Source: JAGQVA01 sp033764335 (GTDB lineage: Bacteria; Bacteroidota; Bacteroidia; J057). From it: a DNA stretch of 64,000 nucleotides. The stretch's first letter is position 1, and each line of letters starts with the position of its first letter. Under the pieces are notes generated by a model that saw only the letters and a program-made list of their open reading frames with translations, was not told where the DNA came from and did not search any database. The DNA lies in NCBI GenBank assembly GCA_033764335.1, contig JANRJC010000017.1:1-64000 (forward strand), in the 5' to 3' direction. Both the position numbers and the translations under genes were made by a program. Positions 26,175 to 32,710 of this stretch are shown here, piece after piece.

Positions 26175-26783
26175 TCAATAAAAGGTATCTTTATCCCAAT
26201 TTTGCGGATTATCGCGAATATAACGAGCAATATTTTGAAATGCCCGATCATCGAGGATAATCCGATCGTGAAAACGCGGTTGCCACGCAAACCCCGGCGC
26301 AATCCTCCGCGCCGTTTTTGTCACCCCGATTTTAAACCCCCGCACAATAGACGCAAGATTTTGCGATTGCGGCCCAAATCGGTTTTTGGGAATATCGTCG
26401 GGGACGGGATCGTCGGGGACGGGAACGGGGGCGGGATCGTCGGGGACGGGATCATGTAGAGACGCAAAATATTGCGTCTCTACCGTATCCGGATCCCGAT
26501 CCGTTCCCGGTTTATCAATGATAATGATCCCGTGAACATGGTTGGGCATGACGACAAATTCATCCAATTTTACAAAGGGGAAATGGGTGGGGATTTCCGC
26601 CCAACAATCCCAAGCCATTTGGCCGATTTCCGACAAAACCATTTCGCCGCCGTCAACCGCGCCGAAATAACGCACCCGGTTTTGGGTGCAAATCGTCACA
26701 AAATACGCGGCATTCGACCCGTAATCCCAAAAAGGCGCACGCGCCGAGGCGATCCGATATTTATTTTTGAATTTTTCAGACAT
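26175..26783 (-). CDS. REP-associated-type HUH transposase (RAYT/Y1_Tnp) within the hsd operon
   Basis: A 202-residue protein (ATG at 26783). It has the Y1 transposase layout: SNAAYFVTICTQNR strand, the HUH motif VVMPNHVHGI (H82, H84), LASIVRGFKIGVTK, and the C-terminal WQPRFHDRIILDD...ARYIRDNPQNW. In most relatives the C-terminal motif reads YYxHIIR, giving the tyrosine nucleophile; here it is FHDRIIL (F171, H172), so the expected tyrosine is missing. A Pro-Asp-rich insert (about 111-131) breaks the fold between HUH and C-terminal helices. It starts 1 nt after the hsdS stop and ends 2 nt before hsdR, so it is part of the operon. It may be domesticated, acting on or binding REP palindromes nearby; this is inference. 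Confidence 0.85.
   Translation of the reverse strand: MSEKFKNKYRIASARAPFWDYGSNAAYFVTICTQNRVRYFGAVDGGEMVLSEIGQMAWDCWAEIPTHFPFVKLDEFVVMPNHVHGIIIIDKPGTDRDPDTVETQYFASLHDPVPDDPAPVPVPDDPVPDDIPKNRFGPQSQNLASIVRGFKIGVTKTARRIAPGFAWQPRFHDRIILDDRAFQNIARYIRDNPQNWDKDTFY
26394..26450. repeat. 15-bp tandem repeats in the transposase gene
   Basis: Three identical 15-bp units (ATCGTCGGGGACGGG at 26394, 26409 and 26436) and one 12-bp variant encode the PVPDD-type Pro/Asp repeat of the transposase on the minus strand. The array keeps the reading frame and sits next to the REP-like palindrome. Confidence 0.85.
26456..26483. repeat. REP-like perfect palindrome inside the transposase coding sequence
   Basis: Arms GTAGAGACGCAA (26456-26467) and its complement TTGCGTCTCTAC (26472-26483) flank a 4-nt AATA loop. 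On the minus strand it is read through in frame as VETQYFASLH. GTAGAGACG-type palindromes are, from memory, high-copy repeats associated with RAYT genes in cyanobacteria and Bacteroidota. Confidence 0.85.
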
Positions 26784-26784
26784 A

Positions 26785-27993
26785 TCACACAAACATCCGC
26801 TGCAACAACCCCTTCTTAAACCCCTGCGCCCCCTCCACCTGCCGCCCCAGGTTCGCTATCATCTTGTCCACCGAAGATAAAAAATCCGCGATCTTTTGTT
26901 GTTCGGCGAGGGAGGGGTAAAAGAAGGGAGTACCTGATACATGATTCCAGTCAGAACGAGGCATTTTAGACCCGGAACTCACATTAGCAACAGCTTGAAA
27001 TTTATTAGTTTGTATTAGGTAGTATAAAAACAAGTTGTGCAATTTCGCTCCGCGAAGAACCCAAATTTCGGAGGAGCAAACGCCATCAAAAGGAGCAATT
27101 AAAAATTTTCTTAAATAAGGGCGTAATTTGCCTAATAAGATGTCTCCTTTTAAAAATTTATTTTTTATGCTCTTTTGATCTGTGGAACTAAATATTTGCA
27201 GGAGTATGCCCGTATTCTGGCTTATACTCTCTAGCTCTATACATGGGTAGTTTGACGGCTCGACCATAGGGTTGTGTTTTACTTTTGATTTTGAAACCAA
27301 CTCCAAGAACTCTGCTTTCTCCCAATCCGGAAAATCCCTACCCTCGTCATCTTTAAAGCGCAGTTGTTGGGAAAAAATCTGTTGCATCAGGCCCTTTTTC
27401 CAAGTTTCCAGCAGGGTCTTTTTTTGTTGTAATAAGCCGATTTTTTTGTCCACCGCCGTGAGGAAAGCAGCGATTTTTTGTTGTTCGGGGAGGGAGGGGA
27501 AGTGGATTTTGAATTGTTTAATACTTTCAAAATTCAGCCCTTCTCTCCCACTTCCTGTTTGGCCTTGATAAATTAATTTTTGCCCAAACCATGAGCTTAA
27601 AATACTTTGAAGAAATTTTGAAGAACCGTTTTTTAGTCGAATAATTGCTACATGCTGATTTACATTCCCTTCCCCAAAATCTGCTGGAACAACACAACTT
27701 CGTCCGATTGATGCGCCCGTTATATTGAGTAAAATGTCATTTGCAAATACCTTACTTCCACCCATTTCTTTATGAACTTCCGCAGGAATATGGGTTTCAT
27801 CGAGTATTAACTGGTTATCATTCACATTCTGACTTCTTATAAAGGGAATTCCTTTTTTTTCATAAATCAATTCACCTCCTGTAGGCGTTTTACCACTTCC
27901 AATCTTGGATGTTATACTTCCCAACCTCTTCTCCATCCATTCCCCCTCAAATTCGGGGAAGCGCAGTTCAGGGATTCGTTTTTGTGTGGGCAT
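26785..27993 (-). CDS. hsdS: Type I restriction-modification specificity subunit HsdS
   Basis: A 402-residue DNA-recognition subunit with two target-recognition domains, each followed by a conserved coiled coil: LPEQQKIAAFLTAVDKKIGLL (about 173-193) and LAEQQKIADFLSSVDKMIANL (about 362-382). The domains begin GEWMEKRLGSITSKIGSGKTP and RDFPDWEKAEFLELVSKSK. The recognition-domain DNA (about 26.95-27.25 kb and 27.55-27.9 kb) is visibly more AT-rich than the coiled-coil parts and the neighbouring hsdM, as expected when these domains are exchanged by recombination. It is separated from hsdM by a 240-nt palindrome-rich spacer and ends 1 nt before the transposase. Target sequence cannot be deduced. 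Confidence 0.95.
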   Translation of the reverse strand: MPTQKRIPELRFPEFEGEWMEKRLGSITSKIGSGKTPTGGELIYEKKGIPFIRSQNVNDNQLILDETHIPAEVHKEMGGSKVFANDILLNITGASIGRSCVVPADFGEGNVNQHVAIIRLKNGSSKFLQSILSSWFGQKLIYQGQTGSGREGLNFESIKQFKIHFPSLPEQQKIAAFLTAVDKKIGLLQQKKTLLETWKKGLMQQIFSQQLRFKDDEGRDFPDWEKAEFLELVSKSKVKHNPMVEPSNYPCIELESISQNTGILLQIFSSTDQKSIKNKFLKGDILLGKLRPYLRKFLIAPFDGVCSSEIWVLRGAKLHNLFLYYLIQTNKFQAVANVSSGSKMPRSDWNHVSGTPFFYPSLAEQQKIADFLSSVDKMIANLGRQVEGAQGFKKGLLQRMFV

Positions 27994-28235
27994 ATCGGGG
28001 AAAATTAGGGGAGGTGAATGAAGAATGAAGGGAATGAAAGCGTGCTGCGTCGCAGCAGGGGGAAATCCATGGCGGCTGCCTTGTGGCTACCGATGTTAGG
28101 CCCCTCCGGGGCAGTGCCTTCGGCACAAAAAAGGGTGTCGCAGACACTGCCCCGGAGGGGCCTAACATCGGTAGCACAAAAGTGCTCCCCCCATTTTTAT
28201 TTTCTGGAGGCGCGTTGTAACACGCCCTTTGCGCC
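27994..28235. repeat. Dense palindrome cluster between hsdM and hsdS
   Basis: This 242-nt spacer is packed with inverted repeats. The largest is a perfect 31-bp pair (28086-28116 with 28145-28175). Its loop holds two smaller hairpins (GTGCC-TTC-GGCAC at 28114-28126 and GTGTC-GCA-GACAC at 28135-28147). On the sides lie GCTGCG-T-CGCAGC (28044-28056), AGCAC-AAAA-GTGCT (28173-28186) and the imperfect GGCGCGTTGTAACACGCC (28209-28226). Open frames across it on both strands are repeat artefacts. It resembles a REP/BIME-type composite element and would fold strongly in the hsd mRNA. Confidence 0.8.
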
Positions 28236-29801
28236 TTAAAAAGCGGAAATATTAAGCTCATCGCAAAAACCTTTGATCGTCTGGTTGATGTCTATTAATT
28301 CTTCGTCCAACGCTCTGATCTGCCCGGCAACGGCCTCCAGGTCAATGGTTTCTTCTTCCTCAAACGTGTCCACATACCGCGGGATATTGAGGTTGTAGTC
28401 GTTTTCGGCGACTTCGGCGAGGGTGGCTATGTAGCTGTATTTTTCGATTGTCTCGCGGTTACGGTAGGTGTTTATGATTTGATCCACGTCTTCGTCGCGG
28501 AGTACATTTTGGTTGCCCTCTTTGACAAAACAACCTTCGCCGCTGGCGTCAATAAAAACGATATTGTCGTCGGCCTCGCGGCATTTTTTGAGCACGAGGA
28601 TGCAGGTGGGGATAGAAGTGCCGTAAAATATATTGGCCGGCAGCCCGATCACGGCGTCGAGGGCGTTCATTTCGCGGATGATGTATTTGCGTATTTCGCC
28701 CTCCGCCGCTCCGCGAAACAATACCCCGTGGGGAAATACGCTGGCCATGATGCCATTGTCGGCGAGGTGGTGGAGCATGTGCTGCAAAAAGGCGTAATCG
28801 GCTTTGGTTTTGGGCGCGAGGCGTCCGTAGCGGCTGAATCGTTCGTCGTTATTATTGAGCGGGTTGTCATCGCCTTTCCAGTGCGCCGAAAAAGGCGGAT
28901 TGGCGACGACGGCTTCAAAACGCCGGTCGAGGTGGCGGGGTTTTTCGAGCGTATCGTCCTGCATGATATTAAACTGACGGAAATGCACGTCATGGAGGAT
29001 CATATTCATCCGGGCCAGGTTGTAAGTGGTGCGGTTGAGTTCTTGGCCGTAAAACTCGCTGATTTCCACCTCTTTAGACACCCGGAGCAGGAGAGAGCCG
29101 GAGCCGCAGGTGGGGTCATAGACCGATTTGAGGCGCGATTTGCCGGTGGTGACGATTTTTGCGAGGATTTTGGAGACCTGTTGAGGCGTGTAAAACTCGC
29201 CCGCTTTTTTGCCCGCACCGGCGGCGAATTCGCCGATCATGTATTCGTAGGCGTCGCCAAGCACGTCGGAGTCCAGTTCTTTGAGTTTGAAATCAATTTT
29301 ATCGAGGCTGGTCAGGATTTTTGCGATAATCTCATTGCGGGCGCCGAGCGTCCTGCCGATTTTGGTAGAACCGAGGTCAAGGTCTTCAAAGAGCGCGTTA
29401 AAATCCTCTTCCGACTCCGTGCCCAGGGTGCTTTGTTCGATATGCTTGAGTACAGCCTGGAGGTCTTCGATGATAAAATTATTTTCATTTTCGGTAGGGG
29501 CCGAACCTTTAGCGGCGAGCACGGAAAAGAGTTCCGAAGGTTTGAGGAAATAGCCCAATTTGAGGAGAGACTCTTCCTTGATGACATCGAGGGTTTCGGG
29601 GTCCGTCAGGAGTTTGTAGTCCGTAACCGATTCATCGAGGAGGAGATCATTGGCATAGAGATATTGTTTTTCGGAGAGATACTTATAAAAAATAAACCCG
29701 AGGATATAATCGCGGTAATCATCGGCAGAGATTTTACCCCGGAGGAGATTAGCGATGCCCCAGAGCTGTTTTTCCAGTTCTTTTTTTTGGTTTTCAGACA
29801 T
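28236..29801 (-). CDS. hsdM: Type I restriction-modification methylase subunit HsdM
   Basis: A 521-residue N6-adenine methyltransferase subunit, normal length. An N-terminal helical domain (LEKQLWGIANLLRGKISADDYRDYILGFIFYKYLSEK) precedes the SAM-binding motif I VYDPTCGSGSLLLR (about 228) and the catalytic motif IV VVANPPFSAHW (about 300, NPPF). GEFYTPQQVSKILAKIV just before motif I is also diagnostic. With two HsdM and one HsdS it methylates the site and, with HsdR, restricts unmodified DNA. It opens the operon, 28 nt after the end of the nucleotidyltransferase gene. Confidence 0.96.
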   Translation of the reverse strand: MSENQKKELEKQLWGIANLLRGKISADDYRDYILGFIFYKYLSEKQYLYANDLLLDESVTDYKLLTDPETLDVIKEESLLKLGYFLKPSELFSVLAAKGSAPTENENNFIIEDLQAVLKHIEQSTLGTESEEDFNALFEDLDLGSTKIGRTLGARNEIIAKILTSLDKIDFKLKELDSDVLGDAYEYMIGEFAAGAGKKAGEFYTPQQVSKILAKIVTTGKSRLKSVYDPTCGSGSLLLRVSKEVEISEFYGQELNRTTYNLARMNMILHDVHFRQFNIMQDDTLEKPRHLDRRFEAVVANPPFSAHWKGDDNPLNNNDERFSRYGRLAPKTKADYAFLQHMLHHLADNGIMASVFPHGVLFRGAAEGEIRKYIIREMNALDAVIGLPANIFYGTSIPTCILVLKKCREADDNIVFIDASGEGCFVKEGNQNVLRDEDVDQIINTYRNRETIEKYSYIATLAEVAENDYNLNIPRYVDTFEEEETIDLEAVAGQIRALDEELIDINQTIKGFCDELNISAF

Positions 29802-29829
29802 TTTGGAGGGATGGGGTTAGCAACACCCA

Positions 29830-30294
29830 CTATTTATGATTTTTTTTTCTTCCAATTTCCAATTTTTCAACATCCGCGAGGTCTTGTGTTCGTCCAGAAG
29901 CCTTTTTCGTCGTAATTAAACTTTCAACGTCAATAAAGTTCACAGTTAAATCATCCAACTTTAATTCTTCGCGAAGTTGATAGCATGTTTCAAATTCTAG
30001 GGCATCAAGATCTGTTAGCAGGTCAATTCGATTGGGAGGGAAACCCAATTGGATAACCATATCTTTGTTCAAAAAATCTTCCTTTCTAATTTTTAAAGAA
30101 TCAAATCCAAATTCCCGGAGAACTTCCAACATCCGCAGGGCATTTTCCTCATTAAGCCAAACCCAGAAATCAATATCTTTGGTATAACGAGGATAACCAT
30201 GAAATGCAACTGCATATCCCCCGATAACCAAGTATTTAACGCCTTTTGCGTTCAACAAAGTGATAAATTCTCTGAAATCCTGATTGAGTACCAT
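29830..30294 (-). CDS. MNT-type nucleotidyltransferase-fold protein
   Basis: A 154-residue protein of the minimal nucleotidyltransferase superfamily: YLVIGGYAVAFHGYPRYTKDIDFWV (about 21-45) supplies the GG motif and the DxD-like metal-binding KDIDFW. LGFPPNRIDLLTDLDALEF follows, and a late IDVESLITTKKASGRTQDLADVEKLE helix is typical of this group. Its start lies inside the upstream 74-codon gene (59-nt overlap), so the two are translationally coupled. Such pairs recur next to type I R-M genes and resemble toxin-antitoxin modules in which the MNT protein modifies a partner by adding nucleotides. Its substrate here is unknown. Confidence 0.75.
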   Translation of the reverse strand: MVLNQDFREFITLLNAKGVKYLVIGGYAVAFHGYPRYTKDIDFWVWLNEENALRMLEVLREFGFDSLKIRKEDFLNKDMVIQLGFPPNRIDLLTDLDALEFETCYQLREELKLDDLTVNFIDVESLITTKKASGRTQDLADVEKLEIGRKKNHK

Positions 30295-30460
30295 ATTTCC
30301 ACAGATTATATTCTGCTCTTATTCGTTCTAAAGTTGCAATGCGCTCAACGGCGGGTTGATTTAACCAAAATAACACGTCATCAGGCTCTTGGCCTTTTCG
30401 ATATTTAGCTACATGTGTTTTATCAATTCGGGGGTTCGAGGTATTGTTTGCGCGATTCAT
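30236..30460 (-). CDS. Small partner protein of the MNT nucleotidyltransferase
   Basis: A 74-residue basic protein containing YRKGQEPDDVLFWLNQPAVERIATLERIRAEYNLWKYG and ending FQRIYHFVERKRR. The EPDDVLFWLxxPxxERI(A)xLExxR pattern recurs, from memory, in small proteins encoded upstream of MNT nucleotidyltransferases. It overlaps the next gene by 59 nt. No DNA-binding motif is clear. It is a candidate antitoxin or target of the nucleotidyltransferase by position only. Confidence 0.65.
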   Translation of the reverse strand: MNRANNTSNPRIDKTHVAKYRKGQEPDDVLFWLNQPAVERIATLERIRAEYNLWKYGTQSGFQRIYHFVERKRR

Positions 30461-30529
30461 ACTTCGTTCAACTTAATAATTTTTCCTAAGTATAATAATA
30501 TAACATGATGCAAACAAATATCCTGTCCC

Positions 30530-30895
30530 CTACTCTCCCCCCACCTCCTCCAAATCCCGATAAATCTTCTTCCCCTTCTCCCTTCCAATCCGCACCATTT
30601 CGTCGGCTCCGGCGGAGGGGCCTCCGATGCGGAGCACTGCATCCACTTTGTCTAACAGGCGAATCGCAACGGGATGAAATATTTCGTTGAAGACTTCGTC
30701 GCCGATTTCTTTTGAGCCGGCTGTTTCGATCAGCGGCAGGGCAAACCACTCGCCCATGACGGGCAAATAGCCCATTCGAAAAAGGGTTAGGGATACCTGA
30801 CTCATGTGTTCGACATTGGCGGCAATAAGCTCCGGCTGGTCATTGGTCCCGGAGCGGTAAGGCCCGGCGACGAGGATAAGTTGGGGTATAAACAT
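30530..30895 (-). CDS. DUF4406-family protein (nucleoside 2-deoxyribosyltransferase-like fold)
   Basis: A 121-residue protein: ILVAGPYRSGTNDQPELIAANVEHM at the N-terminus (Rossmann-like nucleotide-binding loop), GYLPVMGEWFALPLIETAG in the middle, and VLRIGGPSAGADEMVRIGREKGKKIY near the end. This pattern fits the DUF4406/nucleoside-deoxyribosyltransferase-like superfamily, related to nucleotide-sensing or -cleaving folds found in defence loci. The GPSAGADEM loop is the likely ligand site. It follows the Rpn nuclease gene by 34 nt in the same direction and may share its transcript. Actual substrate unknown. Confidence 0.75.
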   Translation of the reverse strand: MFIPQLILVAGPYRSGTNDQPELIAANVEHMSQVSLTLFRMGYLPVMGEWFALPLIETAGSKEIGDEVFNEIFHPVAIRLLDKVDAVLRIGGPSAGADEMVRIGREKGKKIYRDLEEVGGE

Positions 30896-30929
30896 TATTA
30901 TTTTTATTCTTTTTCGATATAAACCTGAT

Positions 30930-31763
30930 CTACCCTCGCCTGTTTTGCAATTCCGTCCGCAGTTTTTCGATTTGTTCCAAACGTAGGCCGGTTAAGTCAG
31001 CAATTGTCTGATTATCATAACCTTTGAGGATGCCGTTTTGAGCGATGTCGGTTTTGGCCTGTTCGCGTTCTTCTTCGCGTTCAAGCGTAATGACTTTTCG
31101 TTTGGAAACCTCAATTTTGGCCTGTTCCCATTCTTCGGGGCTGATATTTTCAAAACTCACAATTTCGGTAACTCGCTTTACTCCGGGATTATGGATATTT
31201 ATCTGCGGGTTTTCAGGATTATGAATACTCTCATAAATCAGATCCAGCCAGTCCCGATAGTTTGGAGGCGTATCCTTTCCTTTGTAGTTGGGGTTGAGGT
31301 AAATGAGTTCGTGGTTAAAAATTTTTCGCTCTATCCCCGCTAAATTTTTAGGATTAAGGGAAGAAATGAGTACCTCGTCTCTATATATTTCTTTAGTTTT
31401 GACATTAATCTTGTAGGGTGCCGTCATCACCACGATGGTGTAAACCGTTTTTTCTACGGAATAATCCTCCGAACTGCGTTGTTGTTCGGTAATAGCCTGT
31501 AAATGGTAGTGGAGGAATCGGTCAAAACTATGGTCATACTCAACTTTCTGGATTTCGACAATCACTCGCTTTTGAGTGTCTTCGGCAAAAATATCATACT
31601 TAAATGCAATATTGCCCAGCTTAGGCTGGAAAGACTTTTCGGTTTCTATATGAGAAGGTTCGATTTCAATCCCAACAATATCCCTTACAAAAGCCTTTAG
31701 CACAAATTGATCGGTAAAGGCCTTTTTGAAAAAAACTTCATTGTCTAAGCGGGCTAAGGTCAT
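30930..31763 (-). CDS. Rpn-family PD-(D/E)XK nuclease (PDDEXK_2), copy 1
   Basis: A 277-residue putative recombination-promoting nuclease/transposase-like protein. It starts MTLARLDNEVFFKKAFTD and has the nuclease core YDIFAEDTQKRVIVEIQKVEYDHSFDRFLHYH, with D57, E70 and Q72 in the Asp...Glu-x-Gln arrangement of this family. A mid region (VYTIVVMTAPYKIN...) is followed by SLNPKNLAGIERKIFNHELIYLNP. The C-terminus has a helical segment with a short HTH-like ILKGYDNQTIADLTGLRLEQIEKLR. It is paralogous to the gene upstream (31812-32657), same order and orientation, and has its own -7 box. Rpn proteins promote RecA-independent recombination in E. coli; action here is inferred. Confidence 0.85.
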   Translation of the reverse strand: MTLARLDNEVFFKKAFTDQFVLKAFVRDIVGIEIEPSHIETEKSFQPKLGNIAFKYDIFAEDTQKRVIVEIQKVEYDHSFDRFLHYHLQAITEQQRSSEDYSVEKTVYTIVVMTAPYKINVKTKEIYRDEVLISSLNPKNLAGIERKIFNHELIYLNPNYKGKDTPPNYRDWLDLIYESIHNPENPQINIHNPGVKRVTEIVSFENISPEEWEQAKIEVSKRKVITLEREEEREQAKTDIAQNGILKGYDNQTIADLTGLRLEQIEKLRTELQNRRG

Positions 31764-31785
31764 GATTTTTTAATAGAATTATCTG

Positions 31786-31793
31786 TAAAGATA
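31786..31793 (-). promoter_or_regulatory. -7 box of Rpn copy 1
   Basis: The minus strand reads TTTTTTTGTATCTTTA: a TATCTTTA box (one base off TAnnTTTG) ending 23 nt before the ATG at 31763. It lies in the 48-nt gap after the preceding paralogue, so copy 1 can be transcribed separately. Confidence 0.4.
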
Positions 31794-31811
31794 CAAAAAA
31801 ACCTACGGCCA

Positions 31812-32657
31812 TCACCCTCTCAACTCTTTTTCCATCTGCCGGATGTAATCCAGCGAAACCTCAAACAACTCAGCAATGTCTTCACGAGAAAATTTCCCCT
31901 GATTTAGGGCCTTTTTTATCTTTGCTTTGAGTTTGTTCTCTGCTTCGGCTTCCACTTCCTTGCGGGTAATGTTCTCAATTACCGCAACGGCTTCTTTTCT
32001 TTGTTCTTGCTCTTTCGCCTCGGCAAGTTGTTCCGGATCAAGGTTTTCAAAATCGGCCAACTGTGCCGCTCTTACTATTGCCGGTTTTTTTGTATTAATT
32101 TGAGGATTCGAAGGATTTTGCATGGATTGAATAATTAAATCCAGCCAGTCTCTTATTTCTGCCGGAGTATCGTAATCTACATGAGAAGTATTGAGAATCA
32201 CCATTTTATGATTATACATATCCCGAATTGTACCTTGCAGGGTGCGAGGATTTACATCGGTAATCAACACATCATCTTTGATGGGCTTTCCACTCTTGTC
32301 GCTGACCCGATAAGCCGAAGTTACCACAACAATGATATAAACATCCTTTGCAAAAGCATACGTTTTACTCGCCCTTTGCATGTCTATCAGGTTTCCCAGA
32401 AAATAGTGTGTAAACCGGTCATACGTGTAATCATAATCCACTTTTTGAATTTCGACAACCGTCCGACTTTCTTTGTCTTCGGCAAATAAGTCCATCTTAA
32501 ATTTAATCGCACTTACTTTGGCTGGCAGTACTTTTTCTGTTTCCACCTTATCTATGTGCAATTCTATTCCCAAAATGTCTTTTACAAATGCCGTAAAAAC
32601 CTGCACATCGGTGAAGACTTTTTTGAAATACACTTCATTATCTAAATTTGCCAGCAT
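31812..32657 (-). CDS. Rpn-family PD-(D/E)XK nuclease (PDDEXK_2), copy 2
   Basis: About 281 residues from the ATG at 32657. The frame opens seven codons earlier, but the later start matches the paralogue (MLANLDNEVYFKKVFTD against MTLARLDNEVFFKKAFTD) and keeps the same distance to the promoter box. The core is MDLFAEDKESRTVVEIQKVDYDYTYDRFTHYF with D56, E69 and Q71. DVNPRTLQGTIRDMYNHKMVILN matches the paralogue's middle. A charged coiled coil (AEAENKLKAKIKKAL) and an HTH-like end (FSREDIAELFEVSLDYIRQMEKEL) follow. Divergence between the two copies is considerable, so the duplication is old or the copies arrived separately. Confidence 0.85.
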   Translation of the reverse strand: MLANLDNEVYFKKVFTDVQVFTAFVKDILGIELHIDKVETEKVLPAKVSAIKFKMDLFAEDKESRTVVEIQKVDYDYTYDRFTHYFLGNLIDMQRASKTYAFAKDVYIIVVVTSAYRVSDKSGKPIKDDVLITDVNPRTLQGTIRDMYNHKMVILNTSHVDYDTPAEIRDWLDLIIQSMQNPSNPQINTKKPAIVRAAQLADFENLDPEQLAEAKEQEQRKEAVAVIENITRKEVEAEAENKLKAKIKKALNQGKFSREDIAELFEVSLDYIRQMEKELRG

Positions 32658-32682
32658 TCCGAATACATTTAATTTCAACAGC

Positions 32683-32690
32683 TAAAGATA
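32683..32690 (-). promoter_or_regulatory. -7 box of Rpn copy 2
   Basis: TATCTTTA on the minus strand, again preceded by a T-run and G (TTTTTTGTATCTTTA), ends 26 nt before the ATG at 32657. Using the longer frame (32678) would put the start at or before the transcription start, which supports the shorter gene. Confidence 0.4.
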
Positions 32691-32710
32691 CAAAAAATAT
32701 CTTCGCATCC

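Noticed and set aside
27968..28261. Open frames on both strands across the hsdM-hsdS spacer
   Set aside because: They translate the palindromes (mirror-like Pro/Gly/Leu-rich peptides) and have no independent protein signature.
28479..29915. A 478-codon open frame antisense to hsdM
   Set aside because: It mirrors hsdM, has a composition dominated by complementary codons, and shows no family motif.
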